From: Geobacillus stearothermophilus ATCC 12980
GTDB lineage: Bacteria; Bacillota; Bacilli; Bacillales; Anoxybacillaceae
Length of the DNA stretch: 64,000 nt
Direction: 5' to 3'
Assembly: GCF_030369615.1 (NCBI RefSeq)
Contig: NZ_CP128494.1
Location: 1,569,501-1,633,500, forward strand
The notes below the pieces were generated by a model, which was given only the letters and a program-made list of their open reading frames with translations, had not been told where the DNA came from and ran no database searches. Each line of letters starts with the position of its first letter. Position 1 is the first letter of the stretch. Shown piece after piece: positions 27,248 to 36,341 of the stretch. The translations under genes and the position numbers were made by a program.

Positions 27248-27248
27248 T

Positions 27249-27377
27249 TTACCGAACGGCGCACCGGTTTGGACCGATTTCCATCTCCCGTTGTTCCTCT
27301 TCCGTAGGATGCAATTTCCCCATGTTGGTCTGCCGAATTTCCTTGTAAGCCGGATCGAGCTCGACATTCACTTTCAT
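27249..27377 (-). pseudogene. C-terminal tail of a second MBL-fold persulfide-dioxygenase-like protein
   Basis: 42 codons ending [17 protein letters not shown]. This matches the terminal segment of rhodanese/MBL proteins (compare [15 protein letters not shown] at the end of the intact gene at 22554). The preceding [14 protein letters not shown] also fits that family's tail. The ATG at 27377 abuts an IS200/IS605 right end, so the rest of the gene was separated by that insertion and then lost. Confidence 0.65.
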
Positions 27378-27378
27378 G

Positions 27379-27705
27379 AACCTCTCCCACTTACAGAAGT
27401 GGGAGTTTCCTGTTTCCCCTTCGGGGTGGATGCGTGATAGGTTGGTCGGCAGCCTATCTGCAGGCAACGCCTGGCATCCGTCCCGTTGGGAGCGACAGGC
27501 AACATGAGTATCATCGATACTCAAGGGCGGGAACTCGCCATCTACGACTTCTTGATTATGCAATCCGTCGATACGTAAACGGTTTGACCGTAAATTCCAA
27601 CGGGCGAATTTCGCCATAATATACTTTGGCAAATAAATTCATCGCTCCGTGGATGTCACGGTGTTGTTTGTATCCGCATTGACATGTATAATTTCTAGAA
27701 GAACA
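27379..27705 (-). mobile_element. 3' remnant of an IS200/IS605-family (TnpB) element
   Basis: Minus-strand codons 27705-27556 read CSSRNYTCQCGYKQHRD and then [16 protein letters not shown] up to TAA at 27556. This is the C-terminal zinc-finger and catalytic-Asp region of a TnpB protein. The following 27379-27555 is the non-coding right end, finishing with the hairpin CTCCCACTT...AAGTGGGAG and GAGGTTC. Such right ends encode the scaffold of the TnpB guide RNA. The upstream side is cut by the next IS at 27704. Confidence 0.75.
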
Positions 27706-28442
27706 GGCGTGTTGATTATCCAATAAAATCCAAAGGGTATAGAAAAAAGAGCACCTTTCCTGTAGAATGTGAGTAGCAACACAAACAAACCCAGGAGGTG
27801 CTCTCTATGAACAAGCATACCACACTCCCGAATTTGATGCAAAAACTTGTTTCGGATGAAGAGATTCAACGGATTGCCGAAGCGGTTGGGGATCGTGATT
27901 CGTCTCGAACCTTTACGTTGCGCGAGTTGATTCACTTCTTCCTGCTGGCCGCCATGCATCAATGGAAAAGCTTTCGCCATGGAGCTGACGTGGGGCCTCT
28001 GTATGGATTGCCGCGATTCCATTATTCAACTGTATCCAAGAAAGCGAAAGAAGTTCCCTATGACATCATGAAACGCTTGTTGGCGTTGATCATTTCCAAG
28101 TGCAACCGCCAAACCCGCCGTTCGCTTCGGTTTCCCAAACCGCTTCGGGTGGGGGATTCGACGACCGTCACGGTCGGGAAAAACCGCCTGCCATGGGCGC
28201 CGTATCACGGCGAACGCGCCGGAGTGAAGCTGCACGTCGCGTATTCGCCGGAATCCTCGTTGCTGGCAGACGTGGTGGAAACCATCGGACTGCGTCATGA
28301 TGGCCCGGTGGGAGAACAGTTGACGAACCCTCAACAAGTGCTGGTGGAAGACCGGGCGTATTTCAAAATCGAACGCCTCGATCGATTTGTGGAGCAGCAT
28401 CAGCTCTTTGTCATTCGGATGAAGGACAACATCGAACTTCAT
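27704..28442 (+). mobile_element. IS4-type insertion sequence, copy 1, 3'-truncated
   Basis: Starts with CAGGCGTGTTGATTATCC, identical to the left end of copy 2 at 33941, and is cut at 28442 by another IS. It lies inside the TnpB remnant. Confidence 0.8.
27807..28442 (+). pseudogene. IS4-type transposase, C-terminally truncated
   Basis: About 212 codons from ATG 27807 (AGGAGG upstream): NLMQKLVSDEEIQRIAEAVG, FHYSTVSKKAKEVPYD, then DSTTVTVGKNRLPWAPYHG and VLVEDRAYFKIERLD. The frame ends at the junction with the next IS after KDNIELH. The C-terminal catalytic glutamate region (YREK-like) is missing. Relative to copy 2 it has RVGDSTTV where copy 2 has RVVDSTTV, and Arg for Leu early in the chain. 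Confidence 0.85.
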
Positions 28443-29814
28443 CACTGTAGATGAGCATTTTTCATTACAATAATTTCCATGGTTAGAGAGACAAACAGGG
28501 TACCCCTTACGCGATACGGAGCGGTTTTTTGATCACATCAATGGGAATATCTTGCTTTGCAGCGTCATAAATGAACTCGACGACGCTGTGGTCTTTCCGC
28601 GACCGAAGAAGCTCCAGCCCGGTGGAGAGGTTTTGTCGGGATTCGGCGATGCTGTACACGCAGGAGAGCAGCACCACCGCCCAATACCGTTTCACCGCCC
28701 GAATGTGGCGAACGCGGTATCCATCCAGCTTCAGTTGATCTTTCGCCTGCCGGAAAAAGCACTCGATCGTCCAGCGCTGGGCGTAGTAACGCAAGATGTC
28801 TTCGTCCCCGAGTTCCCGGTCGGTGCTCAAGATGCAATGAAGATGTTCCGGCGCCATCGGCTGATCCGCCTTCCAAGCCAGCAGCACCACCGCGTCATCG
28901 AGGCCATGGATGGCCCCCTCATAGCGATACACGCGATAACGCTCCTGCCCCACCGTGACGAGGCGGGTGTCTTTGGACTCGATATAGCGGGCAAACTGCT
29001 TGGCTTGGATGGCGATGCCTTTCGGGTAGAGAATCCGGTTCGTCTTGAGCATCGCGATGACATGGAATCCCTGTTTCAGACAGGCTTCGATGAGCTTTTT
29101 GGACGGATACCACGAATCCATGAGCACATACACCGGCTGAGCCCGCTTCACCTTGAGCGAGGAAAGCATCTCGATCGCCAGGTCGATCTTGCTTTTTCCC
29201 GCTTTCTTGTCATACAGGCGGAACGCAAATGGGAACGCCTGCGTGAAGGTGTGCACCATCAGCCAAACGAGCGAATGCCCCCAGACCGATTGATGATCTT
29301 TATGCGAGTAGTGCCAGTCGCACCCTTGAATGGCGTGCACAGCCCGTGACGAAGGCTTTGTTTTTTGGCAAATCGTATCATCAATCGAAACAAAAAGGGG
29401 TTGATTCTTCCGTTTGGCCAGTCGTTCGACCTGGGAAAGGATCCACTCTTGAAGCTTCCCAAGCAGCCTTTCCTCGTTCCAAGGGCTTTTCGTGAAAAAG
29501 TGACGGAGCGTCGTTCGATGATTCGGATGAAAGCTCCAGTAATGAATATCAGTCAATGTTCCCGAGAATCCCTTGGTGGTCAAGGCATCGACAATATGAA
29601 TGAGATGCTTGATGACCGGTTTGGAAAGCTGCAGCGTCAACCCCAGCGTGAAGAAAAACTTGTGGATTCCTTGGTGATGTGCTAATCTATTCATGAGACA
29701 TGAACCTCCTTGTGGATAGTTGGTGGTACATCTATTCTAACCAAGGAATCCGGTTCATGTCTCCTTTTTTGTTTAGTTGTCAATTTATGTCAGTGAATTT
29801 GCTCATCTACAGTG
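28443..29814 (-). mobile_element. IS701/IS4-like insertion sequence
   Basis: 1,372 bp between 15-bp inverted ends CACTGTAGATGAGCA at 28443 and its complement ending at 29814. Flanks differ (TTCAT and AGTAT) and the rest of the interrupted IS is not found on the far side, so a deletion followed insertion. Confidence 0.85.
28507..29694 (-). CDS. IS701/IS4-like transposase
   Basis: 395 residues. Catalytic residues are seen in FVSIDDTICQKTK (first Asp), VYVLMDSWYPSKKLIEA (second Asp) and YYAQRWTIECFFRQAKDQLK (Glu, YREK-like motif). Full length, with AGGAGGTTCATGTCTC before ATG 29694. Probably functional. Confidence 0.88.
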   Translation of the reverse strand: MNRLAHHQGIHKFFFTLGLTLQLSKPVIKHLIHIVDALTTKGFSGTLTDIHYWSFHPNHRTTLRHFFTKSPWNEERLLGKLQEWILSQVERLAKRKNQPLFVSIDDTICQKTKPSSRAVHAIQGCDWHYSHKDHQSVWGHSLVWLMVHTFTQAFPFAFRLYDKKAGKSKIDLAIEMLSSLKVKRAQPVYVLMDSWYPSKKLIEACLKQGFHVIAMLKTNRILYPKGIAIQAKQFARYIESKDTRLVTVGQERYRVYRYEGAIHGLDDAVVLLAWKADQPMAPEHLHCILSTDRELGDEDILRYYAQRWTIECFFRQAKDQLKLDGYRVRHIRAVKRYWAVVLLSCVYSIAESRQNLSTGLELLRSRKDHSVVEFIYDAAKQDIPIDVIKKPLRIA

Positions 29815-29896
29815 AGTATATTTACTCATTTATGTTTGCTCGCTCTTTTTTTGAATGACTATTAGTGCCTTAGCTTCTATGAGAGAAGGTGTATCT

Positions 29897-31015
29897 GTGA
29901 TTTTCTATTCTATCAAAAATCAATTAAAAGCACATCCCATTACCACTTTTTTTATTGTGTTAGGTTTGTCGTTGTCGGTGTTGATGATTTCAGTAGGAAT
30001 TTCCAGTATTAACTATTCTCAGCTTCTTGAGCAAGAACAGGCGCGTTACCAACCGCGGCATGCCGTAAGTGTAGACATTACCTTTGCCAAAGAACCGAAT
30101 TGGCAGCATATCTTGGAACTATTTGAAAGTATCGATCCACAAACAGGGGTTATTTTGGAAGATGTCACATTGCCCCATCGTGATGCTATGATGGCGGTTA
30201 CGCCGGAATATTGGACAAAAGAAGTGGTAGAACGTTTTCCTTTAATGCAAGGGCGGTATTTTACGATCAAAGAGGTAAGAAGAGGAGAAAAAGTAGCGCT
30301 TGTTGGGAAAGAAAGAATGGAAGATGTTATTATCGAAGGTAGCGAGCAATATCTCATGGCAGGGCGTGACAAATACAAAGTAATTGGAATCATTGGTGTT
30401 AAAGGAAAAAAGACAAGGGCGATTGATTATCAAGTGGTTATTCCAATGACGTCTCTTCCTGCTGATACAATTAATAAATTAACAAGTACGAAACAGCTAC
30501 ATTTGACCATTCATAACCCGGTTAAGGATACGTATCCGGATGAAAAAATTATTCGAAACAATATGGAACAGTTGTTTCCTGAAGCACAAATGGACGTTTC
30601 GCCTTACATGAGTAATACAATGTTCCATGTTGAGCTAAGTGAACGACTCTCGTTGATGGTAATGATTTATTTATTAGCCATTGTGAATGCCATTAATCTT
30701 ACTTCTTATTGGATTCAAGAAAGAACGTATGAAATTGGTATTAAAAAGGCGTTTGGTTATAGTAATTATGATATTGTTTCCATGCTTTTCTGGGAGATGT
30801 GTTTAATTTCCAGTACATCCGTTATTATTGGATATACGATACAGCTGGCGTTCAACCGTGTTATTGAACAATGGATTGATTATCCTATCAATATTTCCAT
30901 CACCCATCTATCTACAGCAGTTCTATTTGTTGTGCTTTCAGCCGCGCTAACTATTATTATTCCGGCGATAAAAGCGATTAAAATACAACCTGTTGATGTG
31001 ATGAATAGAAGATAA
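29897..31015 (+). CDS. MacB/FtsX-type ABC transporter permease
   Basis: About 372 residues from GTG 29897 (AGAAGGTG 6 nt upstream; the earlier ATGs lack a ribosome site). One N-terminal helix (TTFFIVLGLSLSVLMISVG), a long extracytoplasmic domain, then three C-terminal helices with the FtsX-like motif ERTYEIGIKKAFGYSNYDIVSM. This topology belongs to permeases that extrude peptides or lipoproteins or act as mechanotransmitters. First gene of a four-gene AT-rich operon. Its upstream region ends at an IS only 80 bp away, so a promoter or first gene may have been lost. Confidence 0.8.
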   Translation: MIFYSIKNQLKAHPITTFFIVLGLSLSVLMISVGISSINYSQLLEQEQARYQPRHAVSVDITFAKEPNWQHILELFESIDPQTGVILEDVTLPHRDAMMAVTPEYWTKEVVERFPLMQGRYFTIKEVRRGEKVALVGKERMEDVIIEGSEQYLMAGRDKYKVIGIIGVKGKKTRAIDYQVVIPMTSLPADTINKLTSTKQLHLTIHNPVKDTYPDEKIIRNNMEQLFPEAQMDVSPYMSNTMFHVELSERLSLMVMIYLLAIVNAINLTSYWIQERTYEIGIKKAFGYSNYDIVSMLFWEMCLISSTSVIIGYTIQLAFNRVIEQWIDYPINISITHLSTAVLFVVLSAALTIIIPAIKAIKIQPVDVMNRR

Positions 31016-31028
31016 AGGCGGTAGAACG

Positions 31029-32327
31029 ATGAAATATACGAGGATTGCTTTTGCATCCATTGTAAAAAGAAAACTATCAATCTTGTTGATGGCACTCCAG
31101 CTTGTCGTCTCATTTTGGATGATTAACCATGCGTTAATTACCATAGATACGCTCAACTATCAAGAAAAACAGCTTTTTTCCATCTCTAAGATGGATGAGT
31201 ATAAGACAGTGAAGTTGACGATGCCGGATGGGGATGATACTCAGTGGTTTGCGGAGCGGTTTCGGCAATTAGAAACATACATAAAAAGTTTACCAGAAAT
31301 CAAAGGATACGGATCATTTAACACAACTAGCATCGTACCTCAAGATTTTCCTAAATGGCAAAAATATCAGCAGCGGAATAAGCAATTGTATGCGGGGACA
31401 AGAAGAGAAGATGATATTGAGAGTTCAGGCATTATTTATTTCGATTATGATATATATCGCCTGTTCACAAAGTTTGTCGTTATAAAGGGAAGAATGTTAG
31501 AAGAAGCAGATTTCCAAAAAGAAAACAACGATGTGATCCCTGTTTTAGTGGGATACGATTATCGTGATGTTTTTCGCATCGGGGACCGTTTTAAAGCTGA
31601 AACCGGTGCAGGAGAAAAAACTATTAAAGTGACGTATGAAGTAGTCGGGATACTTGAAAAGGGAAGTAGATGGCTGTCAGGAAATGACTATTTTGTCAGT
31701 CCCGCTGACAACTTGGATCATTTTTTTGTCGCTCCTTTTTTTCCAGAGCAAAGAGAGGGCCGACCGATCAGTGTTGCCGTGCGATTACATAATACGTTCA
31801 TCCAGCTTCATTCTGAAAAACAATTTAAGGACGTTAAAGCAGCTATTATGAAAAAGGGGAAAGAATTAGGGATTTCTCCTGTTTTGCAAACTGTTCGAAA
31901 AGATGTTGATGCTTATCAAGAGAATACCCGTAAAAGCAATCATTATGCTTTAGCTATCGGAACATTTTTTCTCGTAGTGACCTTGATCGGTGTGATTTCT
32001 GTAACAATTTCATCGATTCGTGCACGAAAATATGAATTCGGTGTGATGATGGTGACAGGGGCGAGTAAACGAGATATTTCGTTCATGCTGATCATGGAAC
32101 TGTTTTTCCTTATAGGAATTTCCGCCGTCATCGGTGTCATCGTCAGCTATCTGACCGAAGTCAATAATGATTTTTTAGGCTATAACATCCGGTTAGAGGC
32201 CTTTACATGGTGGTTGTATGGGAAAGTAGCGATCATCGCTATATTCATTATACTATTTTCAGCCATTATTCCATTATGGAACATTAAAAAGTTGGAATTA
32301 CGGGAGTTGGTGGAAGGGAGAGAGTAA
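31029..32327 (+). CDS. MacB/FtsX-type ABC transporter permease
   Basis: 432 residues. N-terminal helix LLMALQLVVSFWMINHALI, a large extracytoplasmic region (QEENTR-type stalk and FVSPADNLDHFFVAPFFPEQ), and three C-terminal helices including SSIRARKYEFGVMMVTGASK, the coupling motif of FtsX-like permeases. AAAGGCGGTAGAACG precedes ATG 31029. It follows the first permease by 13 bp and precedes the ATPase by 2 bp, so the two permeases probably form a heterodimer on a shared ATPase. Confidence 0.82.
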   Translation: MKYTRIAFASIVKRKLSILLMALQLVVSFWMINHALITIDTLNYQEKQLFSISKMDEYKTVKLTMPDGDDTQWFAERFRQLETYIKSLPEIKGYGSFNTTSIVPQDFPKWQKYQQRNKQLYAGTRREDDIESSGIIYFDYDIYRLFTKFVVIKGRMLEEADFQKENNDVIPVLVGYDYRDVFRIGDRFKAETGAGEKTIKVTYEVVGILEKGSRWLSGNDYFVSPADNLDHFFVAPFFPEQREGRPISVAVRLHNTFIQLHSEKQFKDVKAAIMKKGKELGISPVLQTVRKDVDAYQENTRKSNHYALAIGTFFLVVTLIGVISVTISSIRARKYEFGVMMVTGASKRDISFMLIMELFFLIGISAVIGVIVSYLTEVNNDFLGYNIRLEAFTWWLYGKVAIIAIFIILFSAIIPLWNIKKLELRELVEGRE

Positions 32328-32329
32328 CG

Positions 32330-33019
32330 ATGGCTCTCATTGAGTTGGAGAAGATTTCGAAAAAGTACGGGAAAGATGAGTACACAACCGTTGCGTTAAA
32401 AGGCATTGATCTAAAGGTGCATAATGGTGAATTCGTTTCTATTATGGGTCCTTCCGGATCAGGAAAATCTACGTTATTAAATATTATTGGCTGTATGGAT
32501 GTGCCAACGGAAGGCATTTATCGTCTTAATGGGATTAATGTAACAACATTGCGTGATAAAGAACTCAGCCAAATTCGAAACAGAACGATCAGTTTTGTCT
32601 TTCAGCATTTTGCTCTCATGCATAACTTCACCGTTTTTGAGAATGTCGCTCTTCCGCTGTTTAAGCGGGATATAAGTAAAAAGGAGATAAAAGAAAAAGT
32701 GGATTATTATTTAGAGAAACTTGGTATTGCCGATTTAAGAAAAAAGAATGTCTCGAAGTTGTCAGGAGGGCAAAAGCAGCGAGTGGCCATTGCACGCGCA
32801 ATGGCGGCAGAAACCGATATCGTGCTTGCAGATGAACCAACAGGTGCATTGGATCAAGAAAACGGAGCGAGGCTGATGGAACTTCTTTGCCAAATGAACG
32901 AAGAAGGGAAATGCATTATTGTCATCACACATGATGAAAAAGTTGCTTCTTATACGAAACGAATCGTTCGAATTGTCGATGGACAAATCCAATCAGACAC
33001 GAAGGGGGAAAGACAATGA
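32330..33019 (+). CDS. ABC transporter ATP-binding protein (LolD/MacB type)
   Basis: 229 residues. Walker A GPSGSGKST, Q-loop FVFQHFALM, signature KLSGGQKQR, Walker B IVLADEPTGALD, switch His in VIVITHDEK. All catalytic residues are present. It drives the two FtsX-like permeases encoded just upstream. Overlaps the next gene by 4 bp (ATGA), so translation is coupled. Confidence 0.9.
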   Translation: MALIELEKISKKYGKDEYTTVALKGIDLKVHNGEFVSIMGPSGSGKSTLLNIIGCMDVPTEGIYRLNGINVTTLRDKELSQIRNRTISFVFQHFALMHNFTVFENVALPLFKRDISKKEIKEKVDYYLEKLGIADLRKKNVSKLSGGQKQRVAIARAMAAETDIVLADEPTGALDQENGARLMELLCQMNEEGKCIIVITHDEKVASYTKRIVRIVDGQIQSDTKGERQ

Positions 33020-33426
33020 ATAAAAAAGGAATTTGGTCTGTCATTGCGGTCATTATGACAGCGATTATACTTAGTGGATGGTATTATGCTTTTTACAATA
33101 AGCAAAATTTTGAATCATCAGCCGAGGGAACATTTCTCCCAGAGGAGTACGAACCACAATACCATGTGTTTGAAGCGACCATTAATGTCGACGAAAACAA
33201 ATTTGATCAACTGCTCATCGAACATCGTATTGACTTGCGGGAAGGAAGCTTGAAGTATGCATTATATAACCCTAACGGCAAACTGGTTGAAAAAGGGGAA
33301 GTGAAGGCGGGGACTCCTTTTGCTAAAACGCTGAAGGTGAAACCTATCAAAGGAGAATGGATGGCAAAATACTATATCAATAAAGAAACGGATGGACACT
33401 ATCTTTTAAGAATGAAAAGTAGCTAG
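33016..33426 (+). CDS. Small membrane-anchored protein of the ABC operon
   Basis: 136 residues. One N-terminal helix (GIWSVIAVIMTAIILSGWYYAFY) is followed by a soluble, probably extracytoplasmic domain (HVFEATINVDENKFDQLL, GSLKYALYNPNGKLVEKG, IKGEWMAKYYINKET) that looks like a beta-sandwich. I do not recognise the family. Translational coupling to the ATPase suggests it is a subunit or substrate-binding partner of the exporter. AAGGGGGAAAGACA precedes ATG 33016. Confidence 0.6.
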   Translation: MNKKGIWSVIAVIMTAIILSGWYYAFYNKQNFESSAEGTFLPEEYEPQYHVFEATINVDENKFDQLLIEHRIDLREGSLKYALYNPNGKLVEKGEVKAGTPFAKTLKVKPIKGEWMAKYYINKETDGHYLLRMKSS

Positions 33427-33521
33427 ACTGCTTTTGCAATGCATTAAGAGCATGTTCACAAACGCATAGCGAATGCATAATGCACATAAACAATCCATCA
33501 TCTTAAGTGATGATTATAATT

Positions 33522-33861
33522 ACCCGTGGTGCTAGTTGAGCTTTAGCGCTCAACTACCCCAAGTGTAACTAGAATAGGCTAACAATATGCCATCGAGCGC
33601 TACTTCAAATCCGATCATTGAATTCGCTCGAATCTCTGTGATCCGGTATTGGTCAACCAGAACCGAGAACACCGTCTCGATCACTTTGCGTTTTTGTTTG
33701 ATCCACTGCTCCCATGTCTCAGGAGGACGATGTTTCTGGTTTTTTCGAGACGGAGTCCAAAGCGCCATTTGGTATTCTTCATACAGCTTTTTTTGCAAGT
33801 CACGGCTAATGAACCCTTTGTCCCCGAGGTTATGGGGATGAGGAATTTGGGTCATGACGCT
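33522..33861 (-). mobile_element. IS982 remnant (C-terminal third)
   Basis: Begins with the inverted end ACCCGTGGTGCTAGTTGAG at 33522 and contains minus-strand IS982 transposase codons (NLGDKGFISRDLQKKLYEE, RKVIETVFSVLVDQYRI) but nothing before VMTQ. It is diverged from the complete copy at 15772. 33862-33940 is unassigned AT-rich sequence. 33427-33521 has only a weak hairpin. Confidence 0.8.
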
Positions 33862-33940
33862 TATATTTATGATCGTTTTGTCGATGCTTTTGCTTATTGT
33901 CACTTCATTATTAATTATTTCGAATTTTGAAGTGTTTTTA

Positions 33941-35188
33941 CAGGCGTGTTGATTATCCAATAAAATCCAAAGGGTATAGAAAAAAGAGCACCTTTCCTGT
34001 AGAATGTGAGTAGCAACACAAACAAACCCAGGAGGTGCTCTCTATGAACAAGCATACCACACTCCCGAATTTGATGCAAAAACTTGTTTCGGATGAAGAG
34101 ATTCAACTGATTGCCGAAGCGGTTGGGTATCGTGGTTCGTCTCGAACCTTTACGTTGCGCGAGTTGATTCACTTCTTCCTGCTGGCCGCCATGCATCAAT
34201 GGAAAAGCTTTCGCCATGGAGCTGACGTGGGGCCTCTGTATGGATTGCCGCGATTCCATTATTCAACTGTATCCAAGAAAGCGAAAGAAGTTCCCTATGA
34301 CATCATGAAACGCTTGTTGGCGTTGATCATTTCCAAGTGCAACCGCCAAACCCGCCGTTCGCTTCGGTTTCCCAAACCGCTTCGGGTGGTGGATTCGACG
34401 ACCGTCACGGTCGGGAAAAACCGCCTGCCATGGGCGCCGTATCACGGCGAACGCGCCGGAGTGAAGCTGCACGTCGCGTATTCGCCGGAATCCTCGTTGC
34501 CGGCAGACGTGGTGGAAACCATCGGGCTGCGTCATGATGGCCCAGTGGGAGAACAGTTGACGAACGCTCAACAAGTGCTGGTGGAAGACCGGGCGTATTT
34601 CAAAATCGAACGCCTCGATCGATTTGTGGAGCAGCATCAGCTCTTTGTCATTCGGATGAAGGACAACATCGAACTTCATCAGAAAAAAAGCTTGTAACGC
34701 CTTTCCAGCACATCCTCATCGGTTCAAGCCGACTTCACGTGCCAGTTGGGGACGAAACAATGCCGCTCCACCAAGCGTCACCGGGTGGTGATCTTTCGAG
34801 ATGCGAATGGCCGCGACATTCGGGTCGTGACGAACCTCTTCCATGCGTCTGCGGAAACCATTGCCGACATGTACCAACAACGTTGGACTGTTGAGGTCTT
34901 TTTCCGTTGGGTGAAGCAATATCTGAATGTCCCGACCTTGTTTGGCACGACGGAAAATGCGGTATACAACCAACTGTTTGCGGCATTCATCGCGTATGTG
35001 TTGCTGCGATGGCTGTATGATCAAACCAAAAAACGGACGAACGTCTCTCTTTCCTTCATTTCGTTCGTTCGCCGTTTTTTCTCTGGGTAGCTTCCTCTCG
35101 ATTGGAAATCCGGGATGGCCGCTGCTTTGTTTGAGTATGCCCAAATTTATGGAAGGCGTATGTATAATTTTGGATAATCAACACTCGT
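33941..35188 (+). mobile_element. IS4-type insertion sequence, copy 2
   Basis: About 1,248 bp. Left end CAGGCGTGTTGATTATCCAA; right end TTGGATAATCAACACTCGTG finishing near 35188, so the inverted ends match except at a few outer positions. Complete in length but the transposase carries a stop. Confidence 0.8.
34044..35090 (+). pseudogene. IS4-type transposase with an in-frame stop
   Basis: AGGAGG precedes ATG 34044. The frame is normal to KDNIELHQKKSL, meets TAA at 34695-34697, and continues in the same frame: RLSSTSSSVQADFTCQLGTK, then RDANGRDIRVVTNLF and YQQRWTVEVFFRWVKQYL (catalytic Glu), to a stop at 35088. Only one nonsense codon separates it from a full 348-residue transposase. Confidence 0.8.
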
Positions 35189-35274
35189 GTGCACTTTCCT
35201 TTTTTTGCTGGTAAACAAAGAAATACATACATGAAAGATAATGAGGAAAGCAATAAGTTTTATAATTAGACGCG

Positions 35275-35326
35275 AAAAACCAACGGACAACCATCTTTAT
35301 GAAAGAACCGCTGTCCGTTGGTTTTT
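35275..35326. terminator. Strong hairpin terminator
   Basis: AAAAACCAACGGACA (35275-35289) pairs perfectly with 35312-35326 around a 22-nt loop and ends in a T-run. No gene with a stop just before it is recognised. It shields the acetyltransferase genes. 35327-35640 holds only an AT-rich leader with a possible -10 near 35528. Confidence 0.8.
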
Positions 35327-35657
35327 CTGTATATGCGTTGATGACTGTTGATGGAGTCCCGAAAATGGCGTAAAAAGAAAAACGGCAAAAAAGTGCTTTT
35401 GTTTTCCAGTGATCCAAGTTCACTGGATGGAGAATGGATTTTACACAATAATGTGGACTAGGCATGGCTGTTCGAATGCGAGGAAGGTCTGGAAAAAATA
35501 TTCCGAATTTCTTTTTTTATTTTTAGGTATAATTTTTCACACTATGTAACACGAAAGTATCTACTTGTTAAATGGAATGATGTGCCTAATAATATCAGTA
35601 TCGCCACATGAATGGGCGATACGTTGCTAGATGGATAATGAGAGAGGAGGGGTAAGA

Positions 35658-36332
35658 ATGTATCGAAAGGAGTTTTATGTCTTTGACCAAGATCGTCCTG
35701 TTCCAGCGGTGATCCGAAATTATGAAGAAAAGGACTTTCCTGGATTAATCCGCATTCAACAGGAAAGTTTTCCTCCGCCATTCCCGTCTGAATTATGGTG
35801 GAATACGGAACAGCTGAAAAACCATGTGACACTCTTTCCAGAGGGAGCCTTATGTGTTGAGGTGAATGGCGAAATTGCGGGGTCAATGACAGGGCTTATT
35901 GTCGACTTTGACCCCAGCCATCCGGACCATACATGGGAAGAGATCACGGATCATGGATATATCCGTAACCATAACCCAAACGGGAATACGCTTTATGTCG
36001 TTGATATTGGCGTGCGCCCTGCCTACCGCAAATGGGGGCTGGGAAAATGGCTGATGCTATCCATGTATGAAGTGGTTGTTCATTTGGGACTAGAGCGGCT
36101 GTTAGGCGGAGGGAGGATGCCTGGCTATCATAAAAAAGCGCATGAGATGACAGCGGAGCAATATCTCGAAGCGGTAGTAAAAGGCAAATTGAAAGATCCT
36201 GTTATTACCTTCCTGCTTCGCTGCGGCCGCACACCTGTCAAAGTGGTGGCGAACTATTTAGAAGATGAAGAATCGTGCAATTATGCTGCACTGATGGAAT
36301 GGAAAAATCCTTTTTATCGCGCAAAATCTTAA
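35658..36332 (+). CDS. GNAT-family acetyltransferase
   Basis: 224 residues from ATG 35658 (GAGGAGGGGTAAGA upstream). GNAT core: VIRNYEEKDFPGLIRIQQES, then LYVVDIGVRPAYRKWGLGKW, which contains the acetyl-CoA loop R/Q-x-x-G-x-G/A as RKWGLGKW. Other landmarks are MPGYHKKAHEMTAEQYLEAV and the terminal NYAALMEWKNP. Substrate unknown. Seven bp before a second GNAT-like gene, so both form an operon. Confidence 0.82.
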   Translation: MYRKEFYVFDQDRPVPAVIRNYEEKDFPGLIRIQQESFPPPFPSELWWNTEQLKNHVTLFPEGALCVEVNGEIAGSMTGLIVDFDPSHPDHTWEEITDHGYIRNHNPNGNTLYVVDIGVRPAYRKWGLGKWLMLSMYEVVVHLGLERLLGGGRMPGYHKKAHEMTAEQYLEAVVKGKLKDPVITFLLRCGRTPVKVVANYLEDEESCNYAALMEWKNPFYRAKS

Positions 36333-36341
36333 AGGAGAATG

